A stretch of 52,809 bases of DNA, from assembly GCA_964495655.1 (NCBI GenBank), contig CAZBWK010000010.1:1-52809 (forward strand). Reading direction: 5' to 3'. The notes beneath the pieces are model-generated. The model made no database searches. It saw nothing but the letters and a program-made list of their open reading frames with translations, and was not told the origin of the DNA. The position numbers were made by a program, and so were the translations under genes. This DNA is from JAAYJR01 sp964495655 (GTDB taxonomy: Bacteria > Bacteroidota > Bacteroidia > Bacteroidales > Prolixibacteraceae). Each line of letters begins with the position of its first letter. Position 1 is the first letter of the stretch. This document shows positions 44,519 to 52,809 of this stretch, piece by piece.

Positions 44519-46722
44519 ATCATTTTGATCTTAACCTCTTTAGTTTCAATTGAAATATTAAAATCTCCACGTTGGTTTATATTCAACTCACTGTTGCACA
44601 TTTTTATTTTACTTCCTGCAATTTTTTTGGTTACTTGTGTTTGCATATTTACATTGCCTGAAGAGATAATCTCTCCTCCTTCAATTATGGTAAGTTGATA
44701 GTCTGCATTCAGGAAGAGATATACAGGAGCAATAAAATCCTGCAATATCTTAAGCATACCACCAAACAGGTGGTTTACCGGCAGTGAATCAGTAATCATG
44801 CTTTTGGGCAGGAATCCGAGAGGGACTTTATATAGCATTATATAAAACCAGAAAAGTGGTGAATGCCTTTTCCCTGAGAAATTGGTAAAAAAGTGCATAT
44901 CTCCGTTATTATAGAGATAAGCCCTTCCGTTATGCTCTTCACAAGTGATAAAAGTATTATTGTATATATCAGTTTCGACAGACCAGTGGTAAACCCCTGC
45001 CAGTTTTTTCCATTTAGCTTTTGATGAATCTGTTTCCACTGATATTTTCAAGCGACGTCCCGGAATGAAGTGAAGAGCTTTTGCAAGAACTTCGTTAATT
45101 GGCGGATTTGCCAGATTTTCATCTTTATTTGGGTAGTCAAATGATTTGAGTGTATATCCGGTCTGTGTCCTTACCAGATATTGACCAACCGGGTAATCAA
45201 CAGTAGTTGAGCCCACATAGGGTTTTGACTGAAACTGGAAATGGAGGTGAGGATACGGAGAGCGTCCCGAGTTACCACAAAGTCCTATAATCTGGCTTTT
45301 TTTCACATTATTCCCTGTTTTCACTTTTATCGACTGGAATTTTAGATGGCACAGCTTTGAGAAGAGATAATCGTTATGTTTAATTATCACTGTATTCCCC
45401 CAGTTATCTTTTGTGTTCACATCTCCGATTGCATTGTCAGGAACATTATCTATTACACCTGCAATTTCTCCATCGGCAGGCGCCAGTACTGATTTACCGT
45501 AGCAGTAATAGTCGTCAGTCAGATCACCGGAATTTTTAAACTGGTTTCCCTCACTGTCAGTTATTATAAAATCCCAGGCATGCCTCCACGCACCTTTATG
45601 TGTATGTTCGCCGTTATGCGCTTGATTGACTGTCCATTCTCCGTAAAAAGGCAATATTGCAGAAACAGGAAATGCGGCCGGAAAACGTTGAATATTTCGG
45701 GAATAAAGGTACAGGTTAGTTTCCGGCTTTCCCGTTTGAACAGGTGTTTCAATCAAATTCAGCGGTCTTTTTTCCCTTAGTTTTAGAGCATATAAAAATG
45801 TCAGCACTATGACATTAAAAGGAAGAGAGTATGGAGAAATTTTAAAAAGCATAAATATTTGCCGCGAACTAATGGTAATCAACACCACTGCAGGAAGTAG
45901 CAATATGGTCCAGCCTATGCTTGTCCGGCCCGGAACCAGGTAGTATCCTCCCAGTGCAATAGCTGTAAGAATATAATTAAAGCCTATAAATGTATATCCA
46001 AGTGAATCAAACTCAATGCCTGCGAATCTGTAAAACAGGAATGCAGTACTATAGCCTAAAATTGAAAGGACAAAGGTAATTCTCGAATATATTAATATCC
46101 CTGCTGCTATGATAATCCCGGCAAGGATATTAGTCTGAAAAAAAATTGCACCCAGCGAATGAAAGTAGATCCTTATAAAAGAGGAACTGATATTTGACTC
46201 AAGCAATTCGTAAAAATCAATAACCTTTTTACCTCCCAGCGAATAGAGCTCATTATACAAGAATATACCTCTTTCGCTCAGATTCAATGCTGAAAGGCTG
46301 TTTGAAGAAAGAGCTACAATCCAGATCGTTATTAAGAAGGGGACACTCAGGAAGGGCAATCCGTATTTTCCCAGAACTCCCTGGAATACCACTGTAAAAA
46401 TAAAACAGGTCAGCGCCGAAATCGCTATCAGGATAAATAACTCCGGGGAGGGTTGGTAAAAGAGGCCTATTCCCAGTCCGGTAAGAAGAGCATTGAATCC
46501 ATATAAACCACTGATTAGCATGTATTTATTATAACCTAGTCCCCATGCAATGCCATTAGCAACAACAACAGCGAGAAGTCCTCCGATACCTGCTCCATAG
46601 TCAAAGAAACTGATGACCACCAAAAACAGGGCGAGCGTTTTTGAAGTTGAAAAAAAAACCTGAGAATAGCTATTCAGGACTGAGAATAAAATGTCTTTTC
46701 CCTTATTGGAAATCTGGATCAT
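44497..46722 (-). CDS. urea-transporter-like channel fused to M23 peptidase domain
   Basis: This 741-residue protein has two parts. Residues 1 to about 325 are a multi-helix membrane domain with urea-transporter landmarks (LISGLYGFNALLTGLGIG, GLPFLSVPFLITIWI, and a related second half). Residues from about 345 form an M23/LytM metallopeptidase domain: the first zinc ligands are in RHAWD (H381, D384), and HLH (H492-H494) gives the last. NWGNTVIIKHNDY and GLCGNSGRSPYPHLHF confirm the fold. About 180 further beta-rich residues follow. The ligands are intact, so peptide cleavage in the periplasm is plausible. Its start overlaps the decarboxylase stop by one base. Confidence 0.82.
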   Translation of the reverse strand: MIQISNKGKDILFSVLNSYSQVFFSTSKTLALFLVVISFFDYGAGIGGLLAVVVANGIAWGLGYNKYMLISGLYGFNALLTGLGIGLFYQPSPELFILIAISALTCFIFTVVFQGVLGKYGLPFLSVPFLITIWIVALSSNSLSALNLSERGIFLYNELYSLGGKKVIDFYELLESNISSSFIRIYFHSLGAIFFQTNILAGIIIAAGILIYSRITFVLSILGYSTAFLFYRFAGIEFDSLGYTFIGFNYILTAIALGGYYLVPGRTSIGWTILLLPAVVLITISSRQIFMLFKISPYSLPFNVIVLTFLYALKLREKRPLNLIETPVQTGKPETNLYLYSRNIQRFPAAFPVSAILPFYGEWTVNQAHNGEHTHKGAWRHAWDFIITDSEGNQFKNSGDLTDDYYCYGKSVLAPADGEIAGVIDNVPDNAIGDVNTKDNWGNTVIIKHNDYLFSKLCHLKFQSIKVKTGNNVKKSQIIGLCGNSGRSPYPHLHFQFQSKPYVGSTTVDYPVGQYLVRTQTGYTLKSFDYPNKDENLANPPINEVLAKALHFIPGRRLKISVETDSSKAKWKKLAGVYHWSVETDIYNNTFITCEEHNGRAYLYNNGDMHFFTNFSGKRHSPLFWFYIMLYKVPLGFLPKSMITDSLPVNHLFGGMLKILQDFIAPVYLFLNADYQLTIIEGGEIISSGNVNMQTQVTKKIAGSKIKMCNSELNINQRGDFNISIETKEVKIKMICQNELE

Positions 46723-48059
46723 TATTTATTATTATTTTCAGCAATTTTGAAAGTATCCATACTTTCCTTTTTTCTGATAATATTAGCATCTCCGTTAGTA
46801 TCGATAAGTATAACATTAGGCCGGTAGGTTATGAACTGCATCCATTGAGTAACATTATATGCGCCGACCCGTTCAATAACCAGTTGGTCACCGGTCTTCA
46901 CATGCGGAAAATTGACAACATCCCTGATTACATCGATGTTCATACAAAGAGGTCCATAAATAGTTGTCTCCTCCATATATTCAGAAACGGGTTTGGAGGG
47001 GAATATTCCGAGGTTATACCAGAAAGAGGTGAATAAGATATTAACACCGGCATCTATTACCATGTTGCGTCTTCCGGTTGAAGATCTTTTATTAGCCAGA
47101 ACTGTAGTCAGAAGATATCCCCCATCATCGATCAGGGCCCTTCCGGTCTCCAGAAAAAGGGCAGGCAGGTTTTCATGCGGTATTTCAGAGGATATAATTG
47201 CATTTGATATACTTTCAGCATATTCATCGAACGAGGGGCATGTTTCAGACCCGGGCATATAAGCTCCTTTGAGGGTGTTTTTTGAAGCAAACCCTCCTCC
47301 CAGGTCAATATATTTCAACCAGTGATTGAATTTTCGGTTTGTAGCAACAAAGAGGTTTGCCAGTTTGGTTGCAGCAATTGCATAAGCCGACGGAGTCATT
47401 ATATATGTTCCTATATGAGTATGCAATCCGGCGAGTTCAAGATTTCCGGCAAGCATTATCCTGTTAATTGCACTCCATGCTTCTCCGTTTTCATAATTGA
47501 ATCCAAACCGGTCCCACATCGGATATATACCTGTATCCATATTAATTCTTATAGCAACACGGGCTTTTTTATTGAGTTTTTTAGTAATGTTTATTAAAAG
47601 ATAGAGCTCATCGAAATGATCAATATGAATAAATGCGTTATTGTTAATGGCCAGTTCAAGGTCTTTTTCTGATTTTTCAGGACCGTTAAATAAAATTTGT
47701 GAACCGGGTACACCCAGGGACAGGGCTTTTTCAAATTCGAATCTAGATACAACCTCAGCCCACGCCCCTTCATCATGAAAAATTTTACATATTGCATCGA
47801 GATAATTTGTTTTATAAGACCAGGCAAATTGAACTTTTGGGTATCTGGTTTCAAATGCCTGCTTTGCTTCAGAGATTGAATCTCTGATAGTTTTTTCAGA
47901 AAAAACAAAAACAGGGGATCCATAATCTTCTATAAGCCGGGAAACCGGTATTCCGTTAATTTCAGAGATGATCTTCTGTTTTGATGGTAATCCGAATTTA
48001 CTTGGTACTCCTGCAGTTATCCTGGTTATAACAGGTTTTTCATATTGACGCTTTTCCAT
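46722..48059 (-). CDS. fold-III PLP-dependent decarboxylase (DAP/ornithine decarboxylase type)
   Basis: The 445-residue enzyme has the alanine-racemase fold of group IV decarboxylases. The PLP lysine is K83 in WSYKTNYL; THIGTY supplies the ring-stacking histidine; DLGGGFAS binds the phosphate; ETGRALIDDGG is the Glu-x-Gly-Arg motif. The substrate loop reads GPLCMNID (C372, D376) where diaminopimelate decarboxylase has CESGD, so an alpha-amino acid is decarboxylated but not necessarily DAP. It lies between an ATP-grasp ligase and the urea-transporter fusion with one-base spacing on each side. Its place suggests it decarboxylates a product or substrate of the ligase. Confidence 0.85.
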   Translation of the reverse strand: MEKRQYEKPVITRITAGVPSKFGLPSKQKIISEINGIPVSRLIEDYGSPVFVFSEKTIRDSISEAKQAFETRYPKVQFAWSYKTNYLDAICKIFHDEGAWAEVVSRFEFEKALSLGVPGSQILFNGPEKSEKDLELAINNNAFIHIDHFDELYLLINITKKLNKKARVAIRINMDTGIYPMWDRFGFNYENGEAWSAINRIMLAGNLELAGLHTHIGTYIMTPSAYAIAATKLANLFVATNRKFNHWLKYIDLGGGFASKNTLKGAYMPGSETCPSFDEYAESISNAIISSEIPHENLPALFLETGRALIDDGGYLLTTVLANKRSSTGRRNMVIDAGVNILFTSFWYNLGIFPSKPVSEYMEETTIYGPLCMNIDVIRDVVNFPHVKTGDQLVIERVGAYNVTQWMQFITYRPNVILIDTNGDANIIRKKESMDTFKIAENNNK

Positions 48060-48060
48060 T

Positions 48061-49107
48061 TTAAATCTCTTTATTCATTGAAATTGCCGCAAATTTTTCA
48101 AGGTCTACTATCAGATCATAGGAGTACCGTACAAACATTTTTCCTATTTTATATGATGTCATAGGGCTGACTTCCATCCCAAGAGCCAGCTTAACCAATG
48201 CTTCCGGTATATTCTGCCCTGCACCTACTGCGAGGTAAACCCAGGCAGGAATTCGCGGATTTATTTCTATAAGATAATATTCACCGGATTTGGTCTTGAT
48301 CAATTCCAGTTCCATTCCTCCTTTCCATTTAGTCTGCTGAATCAGGGACCTGGTAAGATCCATCATTTTTTCGTCAGCCAGGGTTATACCGCCCCATGCT
48401 TTTCCTTTATCTGTTATATACTGTTTTCTCATCGGTACTGCTGCCACGGTATTACCCTTTCCGTCACCCAGTGCAACAACATTGACCTCGGTACCTGTAA
48501 TGAATTCCTGGGCAATTACCGGCAACCCCCATTTGGAAGAAATTTTAAGAAAGATCTGCTTGACTTGCTCCTTATTGTTTGCCTGCCAGGCATCATAAAA
48601 CTGGCCTTTTACCATAACAGGATATTCAAATTTTTCTTCCATCTCGGTTATTTGTCCAAGACTCCCCAGATTAAGACTGGCCGGCACTTTGATCCCGTAT
48701 TTTTTTCCAAAATCAGGGAGCCTGTGTTTTTCCCTTTCGCGGTATTGGTTTATTGTAGGAAGAAAAGTATGGATACCCTGCTTAAAAAGGCGGTCTTCAT
48801 TTTTCATAAAAGAGAATAGTTCTGCATCGAAATTGGGAACAAGAACATCAATTTTCTCTTCCTGATGTATATGTTCTATACGTTCTATTAATTCGTCAGA
48901 ACCCGAAGAAGGATAAGGTATTTGAAAGATGCGATCGCATAAGCTATCCATATAAATACCCGGTTCCAGATTTTCATATACGAGTCCTGTGACTTTTACA
49001 TCAAAGCATAATGACTCTTTAACACCTCTGATAAAAGGTACACCGGGACCCGGATTATCTGTGTTGTTAAGACCGGTTACAGCGAGCGTAATACGTTTTT
49101 TTGTCAT
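48061..49107 (-). CDS. ATP-grasp carboxylate-amine ligase
   Basis: The 348-residue protein resembles the PylC/carbamoyl-phosphate-synthase branch of ATP-grasp enzymes. It has an N-terminal Rossmann-like pre-domain (TGLNNTDNPGPGVPFIRG), a central lid (YPVMVKGQF) and the metal site LIEINPR (E281, N283). Such enzymes activate a carboxylate as acyl phosphate and join it to an amine or thiol. Gaps are 6 bases after the PqqD-like gene and one base before the decarboxylase. The substrate is unknown; a peptide bond to an amino acid is the likeliest outcome. Confidence 0.85.
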   Translation of the reverse strand: MTKKRITLAVTGLNNTDNPGPGVPFIRGVKESLCFDVKVTGLVYENLEPGIYMDSLCDRIFQIPYPSSGSDELIERIEHIHQEEKIDVLVPNFDAELFSFMKNEDRLFKQGIHTFLPTINQYREREKHRLPDFGKKYGIKVPASLNLGSLGQITEMEEKFEYPVMVKGQFYDAWQANNKEQVKQIFLKISSKWGLPVIAQEFITGTEVNVVALGDGKGNTVAAVPMRKQYITDKGKAWGGITLADEKMMDLTRSLIQQTKWKGGMELELIKTKSGEYYLIEINPRIPAWVYLAVGAGQNIPEALVKLALGMEVSPMTSYKIGKMFVRYSYDLIVDLEKFAAISMNKEI

Positions 49108-49113
49108 AAATGA

Positions 49114-49377
49114 TTAATTAAATTCCAGGGAGTCATCTTGTAAAGTGATCTGAAAATGTTTTAAAAGTGTGCAAAATTCATAAAAATCTTTTTCAAAGGT
49201 AAGATCATCCACTTCATATTTTTCAATAAACTTTTCTTTTATCTCATCCGGGCTCATCTCTTCAGAAATCATCCTGATAAGTTCCAGTCCGGCAGGATTC
49301 AGGCTGAATGAATCTCCGGTTTTTGAATTAAATACAAATCCGTTATCACTGATCTTAACCTCCGATGGAATATTCAT
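49114..49377 (-). CDS. PqqD-like small protein
   Basis: The 87-residue protein has the PqqD/RiPP-recognition-element pattern: an N-terminal beta hairpin (VFNSKTGDSFSLNPAGLEL) followed by helices with the typical SPDEIKEKFIEKYEV and FEKDFYEFCTLLKHF segments. PqqD-type domains bind a leader peptide and present it to a modifying enzyme. The ATG at 49377 is used; a TTG at 49404 in the same frame is the longer alternative. It is the first gene of the six-gene operon, ahead of the ATP-grasp ligase. No precursor peptide gene is visible nearby. Confidence 0.78.
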   Translation of the reverse strand: MNIPSEVKISDNGFVFNSKTGDSFSLNPAGLELIRMISEEMSPDEIKEKFIEKYEVDDLTFEKDFYEFCTLLKHFQITLQDDSLEFN

Positions 49378-49821
49378 ATTATTATAATTGTTTATTTTTA
49401 CCAATATAAGATTGACCTAATCGTCATAAAAATAATTTTTTATTAACGAATTTAGGAAATAATTTAAAACAGAATATAAATTTTTTCATTGATCGATTAT
49501 CGTATAATATAAATAAAGACACCAGTTAATTAAAAAACCTGCACTTAATTTTAAGTTTGAACAATGACACAGTCCTGATTATTGATCAAATTGTTGAACG
49601 CCGGATCGTAGGTTTATCCATAATAATAATGGCATCAATCTTGTTTATTTAAACGTAAAGAGATCAGATATGTTGGAAGAACATCAGGAACTAAGAGAGA
49701 ATGATCAAAATTAATAGTTATTTTGTGATCAAGAATTTTTTTATGCCCTTTTCTTTAATGGAGGTTTTAAGGGCAACATTCTTTTAAATGACTGAGTATT
49801 AAATTTTTAACTAAGTTGCAT
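49378..49821. other. 444-base intergenic region with dyads and repeated TGATCAA
   Basis: This region separates the divergent PqqD operon and the collagen-like lipoprotein gene. It is very AT-rich and holds no convincing gene; the longest ATG frames are 14-18 codons. Visible features are TGATCAA at 49583, 49702 and 49726, an imperfect dyad at 49703-49730, and a seven-bp inverted repeat TGCCCTT/AAGGGCA (49744-49750 with 49769-49775). I found no clear TAnnTTTG promoter on either strand. Confidence 0.5.
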
Positions 49822-50364
49822 ATGAAACAATTCACTTGGATATTATTATCAATGGCATTTGCATTTCTGGTTTCCTGTGAAGGAGCGCCCGGCACACCGG
49901 GATTGGATGGAAAGGATGGAGAGGACGGAGATTCATTTATCGGATTGGTTCTTGAACGTACGGGAGATTTTACAGCCGAAAATGAATATATCCTTTATTT
50001 TCAATTTCCCAACCATATAACGGTTTATGACAGTGATGTGGTTTTGGTTTATATTTTATGGGAGCAGGCAGAAGATATCAACGGCGACCCTGTTGAAGTC
50101 TGGAGGTTGTTGCCGCAGACAATAGTATTGGATGAGGGGGTACTTCAGTATAACTATGATTATACGTTTGCTGATGTTCAGATATTTCTGGAGGGGACAA
50201 TTGATTTTAACACTTTATTACCTGCCGAAGCCTTGAACCAGCATTTTCGCATAGTAATACTTCCTGCCGCTTTTGCAAAAGGCAGTGACCTTGACTTTAC
50301 TGATTACAATATGCTGCTGAAATCACTTGAGACAGGTAACCTGGATATCAGTTCATCTTTCTGA
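49822..50364 (+). CDS. lipoprotein with short collagen-like segment
   Basis: The 180-residue protein starts with a lipoprotein leader (lipobox LVSC, C19). A short Gly-x-y stretch follows (GAPGTPGLDGKDGEDGD), then a beta-rich domain of about 140 residues with many aromatic and acidic residues. Collagen-like segments of this size serve as stalks in surface lipoproteins of Bacteroidota. The function of the globular part is unknown to me. ATG 49822 is preferred over an in-frame TTG at 49816. Its last 17 bases overlap the end of the convergent hydrolase gene. Confidence 0.75.
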   Translation: MKQFTWILLSMAFAFLVSCEGAPGTPGLDGKDGEDGDSFIGLVLERTGDFTAENEYILYFQFPNHITVYDSDVVLVYILWEQAEDINGDPVEVWRLLPQTIVLDEGVLQYNYDYTFADVQIFLEGTIDFNTLLPAEALNQHFRIVILPAAFAKGSDLDFTDYNMLLKSLETGNLDISSSF

Positions 50365-51079
50365 TCCTGACCTCGGTTTTTGTCTGGTTTTTCATCAGGT
50401 TGAGCAGAATCCGGGTATCGGTATTACCAAAATGGTATGGATATAAAATTGCAGGATTGAACATTTTTGCTGCATCAACTACCATTTCAGGGGTCATTGT
50501 ATAGGGCAGGTTCATAGGAAGAAAGGCAATATCAATATCTTTAAGGGCAGCCATTTCAGGTATGTTTTCAGTATCGCCTGCAACATATACTTTTTTATTG
50601 CCAAAATGCAGAATATATCCATTCCCTTCACCTTTAGGGTGAAATGGTGTATTATCGTTTCGCATATGTTTAATATTATATGCCGGTACTGCCTCAACGG
50701 TAATCCCTGCAAAGATATCGGTATCCCCGTTTTTCATTATTATTCCTTCCTGATACTTTTCATGACATATTTCGGTAAGAACGGTTTCGGTAGTTTCTTT
50801 TTGAAGCAGTTCAATTACTTTAGTATCCAGATGATCACCATGATGATGAGTGATCAGGATCAAATCAGCTTTAGGCAGTTTGGTATAGTCTGCATAGGTG
50901 CCCACAGGGTCTATATGTATGGTTTTACCTTTAAACTGCATCATTAAGGTGCCATGCTCAATGAATGTTATTGTCAATTCTCCTTCCGATGTTTTGAAAA
51001 TGTCTATTTCAAAATCGTTCTGTTTGGTGCCAGCAGTTAGCAGTATCAGAAATATATGTCCTGCAATTATAAGATTCAT
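50348..51079 (-). CDS. metallo-beta-lactamase-fold hydrolase (UPF0173-like), exported
   Basis: The 243-residue protein has a hydrophobic leader (about residues 1-16) and an MBL domain with the metal motif THHHGDH (H78, H80, D82, H83). Further landmarks are VYVAGDTENIPE and the C-terminal LYPYHFGNTD. The pattern is that of the UlaG/UPF0173 branch, which acts on phosphodiester or lactone-like substrates. The leader suggests periplasmic location. The substrate is unknown. Confidence 0.88.
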   Translation of the reverse strand: MNLIIAGHIFLILLTAGTKQNDFEIDIFKTSEGELTITFIEHGTLMMQFKGKTIHIDPVGTYADYTKLPKADLILITHHHGDHLDTKVIELLQKETTETVLTEICHEKYQEGIIMKNGDTDIFAGITVEAVPAYNIKHMRNDNTPFHPKGEGNGYILHFGNKKVYVAGDTENIPEMAALKDIDIAFLPMNLPYTMTPEMVVDAAKMFNPAILYPYHFGNTDTRILLNLMKNQTKTEVRIRKMN

Positions 51080-51175
51080 GGTAAAAAATTGAAATTTTAA
51101 TAAAATTACAAAATTTACATTTGAACTGCAAGTGAAATTAACGCAGGCAATCAGCCGGCGTAACTAATTATAATT

Positions 51176-52762
51176 TCAATTTGATATCTGTTGTGTATCC
51201 TGCAAGGTAAGTCCTTCCGGTTTCATTATCCAGGTTTTACCAACCATATCTTTATCCCATGTATTTGTAACATTTTCTATGTCATAAATGATGGCTGTCA
51301 TTTTTTCATCCAGATAGACAGATTTGTATTCAGGCACTTTAACAGTAATTTTCACCTCCTGATTGCGCCATTTTTGATTTTTATCAATCACGAAATTTGG
51401 TTCAAATATCAACAGAGAATCCCTTTCCTCAAAAGTATAAATGATATCTTCTGCCATCTCCCTTGCGTTTTCAGGTGATCTGCCCCTTGCAACTTTTTTC
51501 ACTGTTACTATAAAACTATTACCACTGGCTTTTTCAATATTCAGTTTGGGATTTCCTATAAGAAAGGTAACACCATCTTTCTCAGCAATTTTAAAATTAT
51601 CTATATCCCAGTCAGTTTTTATATAATTTTCGTATAATGCATCTGCAAGATTAAGATATAACGTCTGACAGCTGTCGCATTTCATGTTTGAAGTGATTAC
51701 AACCGACGACCGGTTTTTATAGTTGAAAGCCTGGCTGGTTGAGATTACCACAAGAAATAACAGGGCTAACAGCCATAAGCCTGTCATGGAAAGACAGATT
51801 GCCACATTATTTGATTTATACCTGAAAAGCAGCTTAGATCCTATATATAGCATAGCCAGCAGGGGGATTCCGGCCAGAATGCCAACAGCTATGATTCCCG
51901 GAGTTACCGCATCAGGGTCAATAAAATAGTTCAGGAATTCGGGAATGCGCAGTTCAGGACTCCACACCAGGGGCCAGTCCTGCACGAACGAATAGCCTAT
52001 TATTGCAGAAGAGATCATTCCGAGCAGACCGAAAAATCCTGAAATAATTAGTACAGCCCCCAGAACAGTTACAGCTAATTTAAAAATTACCCTGAATACA
52101 TTATAGGATGCTTCACCAGCCTTATTAACCGATTTTTTAATTTTGGCATTTGTATCTGAACCCTTAAATTTATCATAGTTTTTTTTTACTTCATTAATTT
52201 CTTCCCGGATTGATTTTTCGATGTTTTTTACAGTAGCTTCCCTGCCGTACATTTCAAGACGTTGGGCTGTAGTTATGGCTTTTGGAACAGCAATCCATAA
52301 AATTATATATGCAAGCAGTCCGGTTCCGGTGGTTACAAAGGTCAGTATAACAAAGATTATCCTCACGATAACCGGATCCATATTAAAATATGCACCAAGT
52401 CCGCCGCAAACACCTCCGAATATTCTGTGTTCAGGATCCCTGTATAGTCTTTTTTGGCCTTTTTTTCCTGAATGCCGGATGTCCTCTTCTTCACCAGCCT
52501 CCTCAGCAAAATCCTCGGGAGTGCCCATAGTTTTTATTATCTCCTCAACGTATTCATAGGTTATTACTTTGGTATCTCCTGATATTTTTTCTGAGAATAT
52601 TTCTGAAATACGTGCTTCAATATCGGTTAGTATTTCTCGGCCTTCTTCATTATCCCCGAAATGTTTTTTCAGGTTAAGAAGATAATTGTGAAGTAAATCG
52701 TAGGCATCCTCTTCAATATTATATATGAGGCCGTTTATATTTATGGTAAATGTTTTTTTCAT
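51176..52762 (-). CDS. PspC-domain membrane protein
   Basis: The 528-residue protein has an N-terminal charged region of about 100 residues that resembles an adaptor or HAAS-like domain (EIFSEKISGDTKVITYEYVEE, cited in part). A PspC domain follows at about 105-165 (YRDPEHRIFGGVCGGLGAYF, FVTTGTGLLAYIILWIAVPKA). Three more membrane helices and a periplasmic beta-rich C-terminal domain complete it. PspC proteins take part in envelope-stress signalling. In other Bacteroidota a PadR-type regulator gene often precedes it; here the window ends 47 bases upstream of the start. Confidence 0.87.
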   Translation of the reverse strand: MKKTFTININGLIYNIEEDAYDLLHNYLLNLKKHFGDNEEGREILTDIEARISEIFSEKISGDTKVITYEYVEEIIKTMGTPEDFAEEAGEEEDIRHSGKKGQKRLYRDPEHRIFGGVCGGLGAYFNMDPVIVRIIFVILTFVTTGTGLLAYIILWIAVPKAITTAQRLEMYGREATVKNIEKSIREEINEVKKNYDKFKGSDTNAKIKKSVNKAGEASYNVFRVIFKLAVTVLGAVLIISGFFGLLGMISSAIIGYSFVQDWPLVWSPELRIPEFLNYFIDPDAVTPGIIAVGILAGIPLLAMLYIGSKLLFRYKSNNVAICLSMTGLWLLALLFLVVISTSQAFNYKNRSSVVITSNMKCDSCQTLYLNLADALYENYIKTDWDIDNFKIAEKDGVTFLIGNPKLNIEKASGNSFIVTVKKVARGRSPENAREMAEDIIYTFEERDSLLIFEPNFVIDKNQKWRNQEVKITVKVPEYKSVYLDEKMTAIIYDIENVTNTWDKDMVGKTWIMKPEGLTLQDTQQISN

Positions 52763-52809
52763 ACTATTATTTTTTCAATTAATTAATCTGCAATTTTCGT
52801 ATCAACTTT

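Noticed and set aside
46993..47262. Forward-strand frame of 89 codons inside the decarboxylase gene
   Set aside because: It is antisense to conserved PLP-enzyme motifs and has no promoter or ribosome site.
49600..49720. Possible RiPP precursor peptide near the PqqD-like gene
   Set aside because: Frames starting with ATG on either strand are 18 codons or shorter, with no leader/core pattern; none can be supported.
1..52809. CRISPR arrays, insertion sequences, tRNA/rRNA genes or prophage
   Set aside because: No spaced direct repeats, transposase or integrase motifs, or cloverleaf-like sequences were noticed on either strand; this was a visual reading, not a search.

Overview
The window is an AT-rich bacterial chromosome segment from a member of the Bacteroidota, most probably the Bacteroidales/Marinilabiliales side of the phylum. 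The assignment rests on gene content: Bacteroidota-only families (DUF4296, DUF4270, the Bacteroidota 'alanine dehydrogenase' clade), an AtpB with a cleavable signal peptide, split ATP synthase genes, and TAnnTTTG promoter boxes a few bases before start codons. Most of the window is core chromosome. I saw no tRNA, rRNA, insertion sequence, phage gene or CRISPR array.

Left part (1-15.8 kb): a cysteate-synthase-like PLP enzyme (possible sulfonolipid synthesis), a CrtYcd-type lycopene cyclase, Kdo transferase (kdtA), the B12-dependent ribonucleotide reductase, glycine cleavage H protein, tsaE, and an alanine-dehydrogenase-family protein that lacks the usual catalytic residues. Next come a broken LytTR-regulator fragment, a cytoplasmic type I pullulanase with an orphan membrane protein, an endonuclease Q/UvrD helicase fusion, and an OmpA-type lipoprotein.

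Middle (15.9-30 kb): dxs and a sensor histidine kinase, then rfaE2-radA-DUF4296 lipoprotein-amidohydrolase, a DUF2147 protein, and a penicillin-acylase-family enzyme. An ECF sigma/anti-sigma module follows with two Spy/CpxP-like envelope proteins, then DUF1232, a TauE/SafE exporter and a methyltransferase.

Right part (30-52.8 kb): a reverse-strand block holds bactofilin-atpZ-small membrane protein-atpB-E-F-H-A-G, without atpD and atpC. Then come yceD-rpmF, panC-panD, a shortened starch-synthase-like protein with a DUF4270 lipoprotein, mntP and dusB. After these lies a six-gene reverse-strand operon (42.6-49.4 kb): PqqD-like protein, ATP-grasp ligase, fold-III PLP decarboxylase, urea-transporter/M23-peptidase fusion, outer-membrane barrel protein and TPR protein. 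The window closes with a collagen-like lipoprotein, a metallo-beta-lactamase-fold hydrolase and a PspC-domain protein.

The 42.6-49.4 kb operon is the strongest candidate for an undescribed system. It has a cytosolic biosynthetic half (small carrier or recognition protein, carboxylate-amine ligase, amino-acid decarboxylase) and an envelope half (channel plus peptidase, barrel, TPR). The genes are spaced 6 bases or less apart or overlap, so they are probably co-translated. Its product and substrate cannot be read from the sequence.
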